Of a DNA stretch of 64,000 bases, positions 45,101 to 52,381 are shown in pieces (the stretch's first letter is position 1; the number at the start of each line of letters is the position of its first letter). This DNA is from Cyclobacteriaceae bacterium YHN15 (GTDB taxonomy: Bacteria > Bacteroidota > Bacteroidia > Cytophagales > Cyclobacteriaceae). The DNA is taken from NCBI GenBank assembly GCA_003797895.1, contig RKQB01000008.1, positions 146,731 through 210,730 on the forward strand, given 5' to 3'. The position numbers and the translations under genes were made by a program. The notes under the pieces are model-generated. The model was given only the letters and a program-made list of their open reading frames with translations, searched no databases and was not told the DNA's origin.

Positions 45101-47176
45101 TAAATTAAATAGGTTTAAACCTGTCTGTCCTGGCATATTCACAAAAGAACCACCGCTTCTAACCTGCCATTGATAAGTTAGTGCCCCAGTCCCGCCAATT
45201 ACTTGAAGCCCTGTAATAGAACCATTTCCATTACCGTGACATAGGACATTTTGAATATTCAGATTCGCATCATTAATTATAATCTGGGGAGGAGCAGAAA
45301 TGGTAGCCTCATGGATAATTTGACATGCACCTCCATCATAAGCAATGTTGGCGAAATAGGTGCCAGCCTGTAGGTTTTCAAAGAGAACATCATTTCCTAC
45401 CAAGGTCACACCGTTGACAGTTACTGCAAAAGTTCGTGTATTGTCTGCTATTTGGATTCTTAGGCTACCGTCTGAGCCTCCAAAGCAAGTTGGCCTTACT
45501 GGGCTGGAAGTTACATTAGGAGCTGGTGGAACACCTATATTTACATTAAGAACCAATTCGCAGCCACCCGAATCCCTGATGGTTACTGTATTGGGTCCCG
45601 ACGGAAGATTATAGGCTATAGGCGTAGTTTCTCCGCTGCTCCACAGGTAAGTATAGTTTCCCCATCCTCCGCTGACATTGGTAACCTGCGCTGAACCGTC
45701 ATTAGAGCCCGCACAGGTTAATTCATTAAGTCCATTTATTGAAGCAGTAAGCGCTGATGGTGGCCCTGTAACTGTTACGTTGGCGACAGCAGTACATCCT
45801 TCTGCGTCAGTTACAGTTACCGAATAATTTCCTGGTGCCAGTCCAGTGGCAGTGGCGGTAGTAGCCCCGTTACTCCAACGGTAGGTAAAGCCTCTCCAAC
45901 CTCCCGAAGCAATCACAGTGGCTGTTCCATCATTCTCCCCAAAGCAAGATAATGGTGTAGATGAGGTATTTAGATTAATGCCAGATGAAGGGGCTTCAAT
46001 TGTTACTGTTAATTGCTGTTCACACAATGGATAGTTTACTCCTCCGTGCCTTACTCTAATGGTATAAGTACCTGGGCCTAAGCCAGTGAATGTGTCTTCA
46101 CCTGAATTTGTTCCAATGGGAATTGTTGCATTATTTACAATAGTGTTACCATTTGGCCCAATAATATCTACATTGATGCTTTGAGGAGGGAAGGCGAATC
46201 CCATGAATACCCTGTCAGCACGTAAAGTAATGGTACCATCGGTTTCACCAAAACAGGTTATATCAGTTGATGTTGCCGTAAAATCCAAGAGTGTCTCTGA
46301 ACCAATTGTAAAATCCAACTCAAATGGACAATCTTCATTTCTGTATAAATCGATGATTTCCAATACATAATTTCCAGAAGGTAATTGATCATAAAAGATG
46401 ACACCTCCTGGTGCAACAGTCCAGCCAGTAATGACTGTAAAATTTCGGTTTCCACGTCTTTCAATGATTCTATACCTTACTTCACCTGAAAACCCTTCAA
46501 CAACAAATGAAACTCCCCCATTGTCACCACAAGTTGCAGGAAAAGTACCCACCCCTACAGCAGGATTAAGTTCAATAGGTTCTATTTCTGGAATCTCTAT
46601 GTTAGTTAATTCTATACAAAGATTGGCATCTTCAACCTCTACCAAGTACTGCCCTGCAGGTATTCCGTTAAGACTCAATTGCCCTCCCGGAAAATTGTTT
46701 ATAGTTCTAACCAGATTACCGTCAAGGTCGAAAAATCTTATAGTATATGGTGCAAGTCCTCCATTAATTTCACCTGTGATCACTGCTGTAGTTTCATTGC
46801 CGCAAACCACAATGTCTTCCACCATTACATCCAACTCAAAATTGGTAACCCCTAAAAAAGAAAAGTTCCTCACTAAGGTGTTTCCTACATTGTCAGTTAC
46901 TGATACGGTATAGGTTCCTGCTTGTGCCTGGGTTAGTACACTGCTTTGTGATCCTGAAAGATTACTATTGGTCTGTACCACTTCTCCTTCAAAAGACCAA
47001 ACATAAGTATAAGGTGCAACTCCCCCGGAAACCCGGAATTCAACTGATCTCCTACATTCTGAGAAAAATGAATCCTGAACAATTATTTGAGCCTGAGATT
47101 CCAATGAAAACATTGACAGGAATAGGAATGTCAAGATCGCTTGAAAAAACAAAAAGTATGAGTAAATTTTTTTCAT
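39110..47176 (-). CDS. Giant SprB-repeat adhesin with PKD and type-B (gliding motility) C-terminal sorting domain
   Basis: 2688 residues. A signal peptide (MKKIYSYFLFFQAILTF) is followed by roughly 30 SprB/CHU repeats of about 75-80 residues, each with a C-x-G-x-x-x-G start (for example CFGENDGTATVIASGG), a strand YRWSNGATT, and GLAPGNYSVTVTDAEGC. A PKD domain (about 2515-2595) has VWEWDFGDGTKSNEQNPTHTY. The last 91 residues are the CHU_C domain: MVPNAFTPNGDGINDTFIP, then FNKWGELIYS and MSPNGNYVYKI. Exported by type IX, it would be a cell-surface gliding adhesin or filament, as SprB of Flavobacterium johnsoniae; a specific role is inferred. SprF-like partner is 33 bases downstream. Confidence 0.92.
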   Translation of the reverse strand: MKKIYSYFLFFQAILTFLFLSMFSLESQAQIIVQDSFFSECRRSVEFRVSGGVAPYTYVWSFEGEVVQTNSNLSGSQSSVLTQAQAGTYTVSVTDNVGNTLVRNFSFLGVTNFELDVMVEDIVVCGNETTAVITGEINGGLAPYTIRFFDLDGNLVRTINNFPGGQLSLNGIPAGQYLVEVEDANLCIELTNIEIPEIEPIELNPAVGVGTFPATCGDNGGVSFVVEGFSGEVRYRIIERRGNRNFTVITGWTVAPGGVIFYDQLPSGNYVLEIIDLYRNEDCPFELDFTIGSETLLDFTATSTDITCFGETDGTITLRADRVFMGFAFPPQSINVDIIGPNGNTIVNNATIPIGTNSGEDTFTGLGPGTYTIRVRHGGVNYPLCEQQLTVTIEAPSSGINLNTSSTPLSCFGENDGTATVIASGGWRGFTYRWSNGATTATATGLAPGNYSVTVTDAEGCTAVANVTVTGPPSALTASINGLNELTCAGSNDGSAQVTNVSGGWGNYTYLWSSGETTPIAYNLPSGPNTVTIRDSGGCELVLNVNIGVPPAPNVTSSPVRPTCFGGSDGSLRIQIADNTRTFAVTVNGVTLVGNDVLFENLQAGTYFANIAYDGGACQIIHEATISAPPQIIINDANLNIQNVLCHGNGNGSITGLQVIGGTGALTYQWQVRSGGSFVNMPGQTGLNLFNLSGGVYRIVVRDANNCTVNRQFEILEPSPLSVNGPVVTNVNCYGEDSGTVSFSISGGTAPYTYRLNGGTPVTTFESNVTITGLTASNNNFIEVRDANNCQVPNLNFNITSLPEIVVDSINVTPEVCAGQNNGSIRITFSGGSGSLGVQWFVAGNFSTVLSNSATLNNRGPGEYTARIFDLSNPNCFILQNITIPPTPVIDLQLAGPPTNVSCFGEETGAININVSGGTGGFTYQWTGPNGFTANTQNISDIPGGLYTVRVTDANGCFRELNNILVSQPPSGVQINVLNIIEPTCYDSENGRIEIQAAGGNPGYTYEWFKDEGMGILAPVPGTSSTLSNIGSGNYIVRVTDTNGCSNEELIAVGGPDPIQINVLSVDDISCVGRNDGRIFIEVTGGTGIYFFSWDHGFINQNPTNLSAGSYAVTVRDANGCEARIENIIVDEPELLEIDLIEAVAPTCAYNDGSIEVSFSGGLPGLANNQWYNAQTGDLIATNTTIVSGLTPGFYSVEFNNGANCTISKIIRLPGPPSPLRILASTQDPICPGETGLLNLSATGGVPGYTFQIFLGGIWRDVNNSILSSLTVGDYDVRVTDSTGCEDNTTITINDDNEPLFYTVEVEQDVSCFNGNDGIINFEIFGNLTNISSIQWYRRTFPSGAVAINSLDLNNLIAGTYYFVLTYVGDCTTASEDYVITQPEELVVSTNQVQPICADDFGSFQLTVNGGKPGKTIQIDSPNGTNIVYDGENTGVFIFDNLPPGNYTWSVEDPGCGITSGNFTVNAVIKPSFSFNSQDISCFGANDGILNIIDPIVASGRTFTVLINNVSQGSMTSFNNLAPGNYQVRIMDNFGCLSDPVLVTISGPSRPLDIINFNKVDGECFGTPTGRISFEVEGGRPLYRAILTNTAGLSLELSDLAGNTIYEFENLVAGDYTLNIIDRDGICQVSRNFVITQPDFVTVNYVSPEISCEPNLTYISLTITGGQQPYIITWERFNYGTSTWELIPYNGLLLDNIGAGLYRYTVEDANACGAISEDVLVEAPPLFNLDYTKGEILCFGGNTIIEFSASFGNADNFTFYVNGSQIFGNLFTAVAGIYTAYAINNVTGCRSEDILIQVAQPTAPLTLQQFTSENLSCYESGNGRISFTLIGGTAPYIINFQGETFTGNEGEDIVFDNLLANVNYSFTATDSNGCPVLIPSRTLSQPLPIQVNVSNTEIRCSGNLARINLQVTGGITPYEINWAFSTDGINFIPDPGLNNATQLTNLSGGYYRYTITDQGCDPIEDVVYIHEPLPIQVIPEVINVTCHGESTGAINLDIRGGTGSYSVQWSNGMIGSSISGLRAGIYTVFIVDENSCVISRTYTITQPDTPIQVEADFATFYCSFDDEISLDINVTGGTAPYTFLWSNGSTSQNLVGIEPGSYTVRITDAEGCEIEATYEIPPRILPIEIELEANQALCSPGERAEITANVTGGSGPYTYLWSNGATTPIISNLGPGTYTLTVTDTNGCRAQESIEILPAPNWRLNLEALSPVSCFGGNDGSIQLSLIEAREPVSIRWSHGLEGQLFAGNLTAGTYSVTVEDSLGCTITSAFNIREPEILTLTEVVENSQCAGFNNGSISLNIQGGSAPYTFRWSHGPNSRNLRNLAPGDYSVVVTDRNGCSTAANYTILEPEPLEIISDFTEELLCHGDMDGFIRIDIQGGIQPYEVTWSDDPNLSSLYRSNLPAGVYTVSIRDDNDCRIEQTFNIQEPDRLEVRLETRYEVDCENQELVGVAFIDIIGGKGDYSIFWSNGDTDVMETFFYEDGELSVMVYDENGCFAEDLEVIVMPLAFSEADFTYSVISLGTIGEILVNDPVQFIDKTLGNVIVWEWDFGDGTKSNEQNPTHTYKKPGIYTITLMTFDALGCVSSTSIEVEVLSSYRIMVPNAFTPNGDGINDTFIPKMRGIDEFEMHIFNKWGELIYSCFDREDKGWDGTLRGVMSPNGNYVYKIVFKANDGEKGSQTGVFTLVL

Positions 47177-47602
47177 ATATCAACCTTATATTAAAACCGT
47201 AAAATATTTCAACTTACTTTTTTGTTTTACTGGTTTTCTCTTCTCATTTAATGCACTTTTTACCAATTTTAATGTAAAACATCTATAAGAAAGAGTATTT
47301 TGTTTTTTAGTATAATATTTTATGTTTTTCACATAACCATAAAATTAATTCCTAAAAAATAGTCTATATCGATAATAAATAGAATAAAATTGTAAAAACA
47401 AAAAAATGAATTAAAAATAAAATAAAATATCGCTTTTAACTTTTAATTTATTTGGAATAAAAAGATGGCGTTTGTTAATGTATTTGAAAAATAAATGGAG
47501 ATGATGAATTGGGCAGGTGATAAAAAATGTTACCTGGTAATAAATACCAAAAACCGGAAGATGCAATCCTCCGGTTCTTAATGATTTTTGAATTTAGTCT
47601 TA
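47177..47602. other. Intergenic region upstream of the SprB-like gene (426 bases)
   Basis: Very AT-rich (long runs of A and T, 47330-47460). It must hold the promoter of the SprB-like operon, although no good TAnnTTTG/TTG pair was found. A terminator for the Gre-like gene sits at its right side. Confidence 0.5.
47552..47576 (-). terminator. Terminator of the GreA/GreB-like gene
   Basis: AACCGGA and TCCGGTT are the outer arms, with GAT/ATC continuing the stem after one mismatch, around GCA. On the minus strand it follows the stop codon by 26 bases and leads into UUUUU. Confidence 0.7.
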
Positions 47603-48064
47603 TTAATAAACCGCTAATATCTTTTCTTTCTTACCTCTAAAGTCATATGGATCCCCGGTTTTCAGATTCCATAAAACATTGATTAAAGGAGAATCTTTGG
47701 AGACCAACTGATAGTCAATCCCATTCAAATTTACTTTCCCAATGGGGACAGAAACCCATATCTTACCTATAGAGAGTTCCAAAATGGCACCTTCTTCAAC
47801 CCTTTCCATCGTTTTTATAGGAACCGCATTGAGTTGGGCCAATAATATTTTGTCCTTAGCCAAAGATTTCTGAAGCATGTCCCTGGTCTGGTTCAACATT
47901 TCCTGATGGGTTTCAAATTTATCTCCAGCAGAACTCTTTTCCTCAGTTTCTGAAGATTCCTGCAACTGGGATAGCTGCAACTGCACATCCCGGATCTGCT
48001 CCCTGAGCATTCCCTGTGCTTTTTGTAACAATTCTGATTTTATCGGATGTACCTGTTCACTCAT
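47603..48064 (-). CDS. GreA/GreB-like protein (often mislabelled 3-oxoacyl-ACP synthase)
   Basis: 153 residues. The N-terminal half is a helical coiled coil (KSELLQKAQGMLREQIRDVQLQLSQLQ, then a SSAGDKFETHQEMLNQ turn), and the C-terminal half a FKBP-like beta domain (VEEGAILELSIGKIWVSVPIGKVNLNGIDYQLVSKDSPLI), the two-part layout of GreA/GreB transcript cleavage factors. The acidic tip residues of GreA are not obvious, so cleavage activity is doubtful. Cytoplasmic, stands alone. Confidence 0.8.
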   Translation of the reverse strand: MSEQVHPIKSELLQKAQGMLREQIRDVQLQLSQLQESSETEEKSSAGDKFETHQEMLNQTRDMLQKSLAKDKILLAQLNAVPIKTMERVEEGAILELSIGKIWVSVPIGKVNLNGIDYQLVSKDSPLINVLWNLKTGDPYDFRGKKEKILAVY

Positions 48065-48134
48065 GGGGACAAAATTCGCAGAAATTTCATTTGCTTGTTA
48101 TAATTGCGGCAAAAAAAATATCTTTTTAAATAAA

Positions 48135-49547
48135 TCAATCTTTAACAGAACTTTGAAAAACCTGCAATTCTTTAATTAGAATTTCCGCCAGCTCTTCCTT
48201 TTTGCTCAAATCCTCACCCCAAAAATCTTCTCTTCTCAATGTTTCATAGACGATTTTGTTAAGATCATCTCCATTCCAAATTTCTTTAAAGAATTCCAAT
48301 ACCTGAACATTGTCTTTTAATGGAATGGTCTCTAATTTGGTTTTTCCGGAATAAAATTGAATCAATGCTGCTAAGGACAAGGTTAGATATTTTGGCCAAA
48401 ATCCCTTTCTTTTTTTGTACTCCAAAAGGCTTGGCAATACCCTTACTTTGAACTTGGAAACGGAGTTCAAAGCAATGGAAATAAGTTCATGACGGATATA
48501 TGGATTTCTGAACCGGTCCACCACATCTTTCGCAAACTCTATCAACTCCTCCTGAGGAAGGTCCAAGGTGGGAATTATTTCCCCGAAAATGATTTCATTG
48601 ATCACCTTTCCCAGTTTTGGATCTTCCATAGCTTCTCTAACAGTTCTAAAACCTCCCAGATAAGCGATAGGTACCATAGCTGTATGGGTACCATTCAATA
48701 TCCGTACTTTTCTGGTCCGGTAAGGGCTTTGGTCATTTACAAATTTAACCTGTAATCCCGCAGCAGGGGCGGGGAAAGATTTTTCCAATGAGAATGGCCC
48801 TTCTATCACCCAAAGATGAAAGGGTTCTACGGTCACCACTAGCTTGTCCTCATAATCCAGAGAAGCTTGGATTTCTTCAATTTGGTCTTTTGGAAAGCCG
48901 GGCACGATCCGGTCTACCAGTGTATTACAAAATGTGTTGCTGCTTTCTATCCACTCTTTAAAGTCTTTGGAAAGCTTCCATAACTCCGCATATTTTAAAA
49001 TGCAGGATTTTAGTTCCATTCCATTCTTGTCTATCAGCTCACATGGCATCATAATCAGACCCTTGGATGGATCCCCCTTAAAAACTTCAAACCTACGGTT
49101 TAAAAGTGCAGTTAGCTTACCTGGAAAAGTGGCAGGTACTTCGTTATTTCTTAATACATCGGTTTTATTGAAGACAATTCCAGCTTCGGTGGTGTTGGAT
49201 ATTATAAACTGAAGTTCAGGTAATTTGGCCAGATTGAGATAAGCGCTGTAATCCAAATTGGCATTTGTCATTCCGGAAATGCAGGTAATGATTTTTTTTT
49301 CATCTATTATTTTACCCTTCATAATTCCTCTTGTCAGGATATGGTAATTATAATTTTGATGAATAAAATCTTTAGGCAATGATTTTCCATGGATTTGGAC
49401 TACATGAACTGAGGAATTAAAATCAGTGGTTTCATTCATGATTTCAATCATCCAAGCTGCAAACCCCCTAAGGAAATTTCCGGTTCCAAACTGAATTACC
49501 CGGACAGGCCTTTCAATTTTCTTTATATGCTCCTTCATTGATTTCAT
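48135..49547 (-). CDS. uxaB: Tagaturonate reductase (mannitol dehydrogenase superfamily)
   Basis: 470 residues. The NAD-binding start IQFGTGNFLRGFAAWMIEIMN is characteristic of UxaB; the C-terminal substrate domain has SPYRTRKVRILNGTHTAMVPIAYLGG and VVDRFRNPYIRHELISIALNSVSKF. It reduces D-tagaturonate to D-altronate with NADH, in the galacturonate branch. It is the first gene of the uronate block (minus strand); the others follow at 50-59 kb. The uronate isomerase is not in this window. Confidence 0.94.
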   Translation of the reverse strand: MKSMKEHIKKIERPVRVIQFGTGNFLRGFAAWMIEIMNETTDFNSSVHVVQIHGKSLPKDFIHQNYNYHILTRGIMKGKIIDEKKIITCISGMTNANLDYSAYLNLAKLPELQFIISNTTEAGIVFNKTDVLRNNEVPATFPGKLTALLNRRFEVFKGDPSKGLIMMPCELIDKNGMELKSCILKYAELWKLSKDFKEWIESSNTFCNTLVDRIVPGFPKDQIEEIQASLDYEDKLVVTVEPFHLWVIEGPFSLEKSFPAPAAGLQVKFVNDQSPYRTRKVRILNGTHTAMVPIAYLGGFRTVREAMEDPKLGKVINEIIFGEIIPTLDLPQEELIEFAKDVVDRFRNPYIRHELISIALNSVSKFKVRVLPSLLEYKKRKGFWPKYLTLSLAALIQFYSGKTKLETIPLKDNVQVLEFFKEIWNGDDLNKIVYETLRREDFWGEDLSKKEELAEILIKELQVFQSSVKD

Positions 49548-49656
49548 AATGCCTACAAGTTAAAGGAATACCTTCTAAAACAGGAATTGGAGATCATTTT
49601 TTGGGAATCCAAGGTTTTTATTTCCAATTTTAAGGGAAAATTTTAAAAGAAAGATT

Positions 49657-49947
49657 ATGCCAGCATTAGTATTAGTAGAAGTAAGTATTCATAATCCGGC
49701 TTTATACGAAGAATACAAAAAACACACTTTGGCTACTATTCAAAAATTCGGTGGCCGATTTGTGGTCCGAGGAGCAAAAACAGAATCCTTGGAGGGTAAT
49801 TGGAACCCTGAAAGGCTGGTAATTCTGGAATTTCCTTCCGTTCAGACAGCAAAGGACTGGTGGGCATCGCCGGAATATACCATTGCCAAAAACATCCGAT
49901 ATCAGGCTGCCAAATCAAAAATGTTGGTGGTGGAGAGTTTGGGGTGA
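49657..49947 (+). CDS. DUF1330 small protein
   Basis: 96 residues. The DUF1330 ferredoxin-like fold: MPALVLVEVSIHNPALYEEYKKHTLATIQKFGGRFVVRGAKTE, then ERLVILEFPSVQTAKDWWASPEY. DUF1330 proteins are small dimeric alpha-beta barrel proteins of unknown reaction. It is alone, divergent from uxaB and followed by a short TACAATGTACCA repeat; a link to uronate use is only by position. Confidence 0.9.
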   Translation: MPALVLVEVSIHNPALYEEYKKHTLATIQKFGGRFVVRGAKTESLEGNWNPERLVILEFPSVQTAKDWWASPEYTIAKNIRYQAAKSKMLVVESLG

Positions 49948-49954
49948 TTTTTTG

Positions 49955-49981
49955 GTACAATGTACCAAGTACAATGTACCA
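49955..49981 (+). repeat. Short tandem repeat with palindromic core
   Basis: GTACAATGTACCA occurs twice (49955-49967 and 49969-49981), one base apart, followed by a broken copy (GTATGGG). Contains the self-complementary GTACAATGTAC-like core. Sits in the leader of the YiaK-like gene. Confidence 0.6.
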
Positions 49982-50076
49982 TGTATGGGTAGATCAATTG
50001 GAATAATGTTTAAGTAAGCTACTTTGGATTGGGCTACTTTGGGTTATATTTAGTATTGTTAATTGACGGTTTTGAT

Positions 50077-51078
50077 ATGCAGGTTCCATACCTAGAAGTC
50101 CTACAGGTTTTAGAAAAAATATTTCAAAGTAAGGGATTTGATCCAAAAAGAGCGGCTTTATGCGCGCAATTGTTTACCCAGGCAAGTCTTGATGGTGTTC
50201 CTTCTCATGGCTTGGACAGGGTTCCTGTATTTCTGGAAATGATCAGAAAAAAGCTGGTGAATCCCTTATCAGAAGCCCAACGAATGGAATCCTATGGGTT
50301 TTTTGAGCGATGGAACGGGAATTTGGGCGCTGGACCTCTTAATGCCCACCAAAGCATGGAGAGGGCCATTCTGTTGGCAAAGGAATTTGGAATAGGGATG
50401 GTTGCCATTCAAAACACTAATCATTGGATGAGGGCAGGTAATTATGGTTGGCAGGCAGTTGCAGCCGGATGTATAGGCATATGCTTCACCAATACCAAAC
50501 CCAACATGCCTCCTTGGGGAGGAAAAGAACCCAAATTGGGAAATAATCCCTTGGTCATTGCCATTCCCAGATCAAAAGGGCATGTGGTTTTGGATATGGC
50601 CATGTCCCAATTTTCCTACGGTAAATTGAACACCTATCTAAGAGCAGGCAAAGATATGCCTTTTGAGGCAGGTTTTGACCAGGAGGGAAATCTTACCAAA
50701 TCCCCAGCTGAAATCATTGCAAATGAATTGGCTTTGCCCATTGGTTTATGGAAAGGAGCGGGACTATCCCTTGTTTTGGACATGTTGGCAGCCATCATTT
50801 CAGGAGGACAGGCCACCCATCAGGTAGGCGAAAGCGGAGAAGAGTATGGATTGTCACAGATCTTTCTTTGTCTGGATCCGGAAAAGTTGGGCTTGGAAGC
50901 CTGGATAGATCAAAAACTGGATGAGATCATTCAGGATTTCCAAAGGGCAGAAACATTTAACAACCAAAATGTAAGGTATCCCGGAGAATACACCCTGACC
51001 ATTAGGGATCAAAATATGAGAGAAGGGGTCCCTGTGGATGAAATTGTTTGGAGTAAAATTCAAAGCTATATACCATGA
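50077..51078 (+). CDS. Ldh/YiaK-family oxidoreductase (2,3-diketo-L-gulonate reductase type)
   Basis: 333 residues from the ATG at 50077, which gives MQVPYLEVLQVLEKIFQSKGF; the upstream in-frame extension is hydrophobic and non-conserved. Catalytic His region VPSHGLDRVPVFLEMI, the NTNHWMRAGNYGWQA block and NTKPNMPPWGGKEPKLGNNPL are typical of YiaK-type reductases for 3-dehydro- or 2,3-diketo-L-gulonate. Family activity is NAD(P)H-dependent reduction of a 2-keto acid; exact substrate unknown. It overlaps the next gene as ATGA, so the two work together. Confidence 0.9.
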   Translation: MQVPYLEVLQVLEKIFQSKGFDPKRAALCAQLFTQASLDGVPSHGLDRVPVFLEMIRKKLVNPLSEAQRMESYGFFERWNGNLGAGPLNAHQSMERAILLAKEFGIGMVAIQNTNHWMRAGNYGWQAVAAGCIGICFTNTKPNMPPWGGKEPKLGNNPLVIAIPRSKGHVVLDMAMSQFSYGKLNTYLRAGKDMPFEAGFDQEGNLTKSPAEIIANELALPIGLWKGAGLSLVLDMLAAIISGGQATHQVGESGEEYGLSQIFLCLDPEKLGLEAWIDQKLDEIIQDFQRAETFNNQNVRYPGEYTLTIRDQNMREGVPVDEIVWSKIQSYIP

Positions 51079-52094
51079 AAAAAACAGGTTTTGGAATCAT
51101 AGGAACAGGGGCAATAGCGGGGAAACATGCGGATGCCATCAAGGAACTTGATAATGGGGAATTGATAGCCATGTGCAGCTCAAATCCTGAAAGGGCCAGA
51201 TCAGCATCGTCGAAATTTGAGATAAAAACCTACTCTGATATTACTGATTTTTTAAAGCATCCGGGTTTGGATATTGTTTGCGTATGCACTGCCAGCGGGA
51301 AACATTATGAAGCTACCATTCAGGCGGCCAATGCCGGAAAACATGTGATTGTGGAAAAACCGATTGAAATCAATCTGGACAGAGCCGACAAAATGATCCA
51401 AACTTGTTGGGAAAATGGAGTAAAGCTTGGAGTGATTTTTCAAAACAGATTCAATGAGGATTACCTTTTGTTAAAAAAATGGGTAAAAGAGGGACTTTTG
51501 GGTGATTTATTGATGGGCAATGCTTATGTCAACTGGTTTCGTAGCCCCACCTATTATTCTGAAAGCCCCTGGAAAGGTACACTTTCAGGAGACGGGGGGG
51601 GAGCTTTTATCAATCAGGGAATCCATACCATTGACCTCCTTTTGGATATCATGGGTGAAGTTTCCTCAGTTTATGCTCAGGTCAGAACAGCACTATATGC
51701 CATTGAAGGTGAGGATATTGGAGCGGCGGTATTAAACTTCAGAAACGGGGCCTTGGGTAATATTACTGCTTCTACAGCCCTCTTTCCCGGTTATCCGGAA
51801 AGACTGGAAGTATATGGAAAAAATGGAAGTGTTATTTTAGAAGCAGGAAAAATGACACACCAAAATATTCAAGGATTTGAACATTCAAATCCCCAAAAGA
51901 ACATTGAAGGTTCGGGGTTTTCCGACCCTATGGCAATTGGTCATCAATTGCATTTGGAGCAGTTCAGGGATTTTTTGGAAGCCGTCAAGGATGATAGAGA
52001 GCCACTGGTCAATGGGCAGGAAGCCAGAAAATCTTTGGAGTTGATTACGGGTATATATGAATCTTCAAGAGAGGGAAGGGTGGTGTTTCTTTGA
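51075..52094 (+). CDS. Gfo/Idh/MocA family NAD(P)-dependent oxidoreductase
   Basis: 339 residues. N-terminal Rossmann GIIGTGAIAGKHADAI, the VCTASGKHYEATIQAANAGKHVIVEKPIEI block with the EKP motif, and the C-terminal sandwich with GGGAFINQGIHTIDLLLDIMGEV. It oxidises or reduces a sugar or sugar acid with a bound or free nicotinamide coenzyme. Start overlaps the Ldh gene by 4 bases (ATGA), so translation is coupled. Role in uronate metabolism is inferred from context. Confidence 0.93.
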   Translation: MKKTGFGIIGTGAIAGKHADAIKELDNGELIAMCSSNPERARSASSKFEIKTYSDITDFLKHPGLDIVCVCTASGKHYEATIQAANAGKHVIVEKPIEINLDRADKMIQTCWENGVKLGVIFQNRFNEDYLLLKKWVKEGLLGDLLMGNAYVNWFRSPTYYSESPWKGTLSGDGGGAFINQGIHTIDLLLDIMGEVSSVYAQVRTALYAIEGEDIGAAVLNFRNGALGNITASTALFPGYPERLEVYGKNGSVILEAGKMTHQNIQGFEHSNPQKNIEGSGFSDPMAIGHQLHLEQFRDFLEAVKDDREPLVNGQEARKSLELITGIYESSREGRVVFL

Positions 52095-52096
52095 AA

Positions 52097-52122
52097 TATC
52101 CTGCTCCTGAAGAAGCAGGATA
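52097..52122 (+). terminator. Hairpin after the Gfo/Idh/MocA gene
   Basis: TATCCTGCT and AGCAGGATA form a perfect nine-base-pair stem just after the stop codon, with an eight-base loop. No U-run follows, so it may stabilise the 3' end or terminate weakly. Confidence 0.5.
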
Positions 52123-52157
52123 AATAGATCTATTTCTAGTTTTTAATTCTTCATTCT

Positions 52158-52318
52158 GTCACGTCCTGATTTTACTTGACACTTTTTTAAACAACTTTAC
52201 ATTTTAATTCAACCCATTTAGGGTTGAAAATACTGTACTGATTATGTTTTCCCAACCCCGCATTTCATACGGGGCTCCGCCACGGCCAAGATATTCAACG
52301 TTTAACCACTTCGTGGTT
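52158..52318 (-). repeat. Three-hairpin intergenic element, copy A (inverted copy at 57.2 kb)
   Basis: On the plus strand it begins GTCACGTCCTGATTTTACTT and continues unbroken for 31 bases identical, reversed, to 57292-57322. Three inverted repeats follow: CAACCCATTTAGGGTTG (52210-52226), CCCCGC..CGGGG (52256-52274) and AACCACTTCGTGGTT (52304-52318). The same hairpins occur in the same order in the reversed copy at 57181-57322. A purine-rich stretch with GTAGAATG-type units adjoins it up to the altronate dehydratase stop. Multi-hairpin (REP-like) elements of this type are scattered in related genomes. Confidence 0.8.
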
Positions 52319-52381
52319 TTAAAATCAAATGTAATAGGTCCAGACATGACTAATATCATTCTACACTCTTCACTTTTCATT

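Noticed and set aside
39110..47176. Regularly spaced repeated patterns that could look like a CRISPR array
   Set aside because: They are SprB protein repeats of about 230-240 bases within one long open frame, with diverging sequence; no short identical repeats or spacers.
47603..48064. Fatty-acid biosynthesis gene (3-oxoacyl-ACP synthase)
   Set aside because: No ketosynthase motifs; layout fits a Gre-like factor. That name is a common propagation error for this small family.
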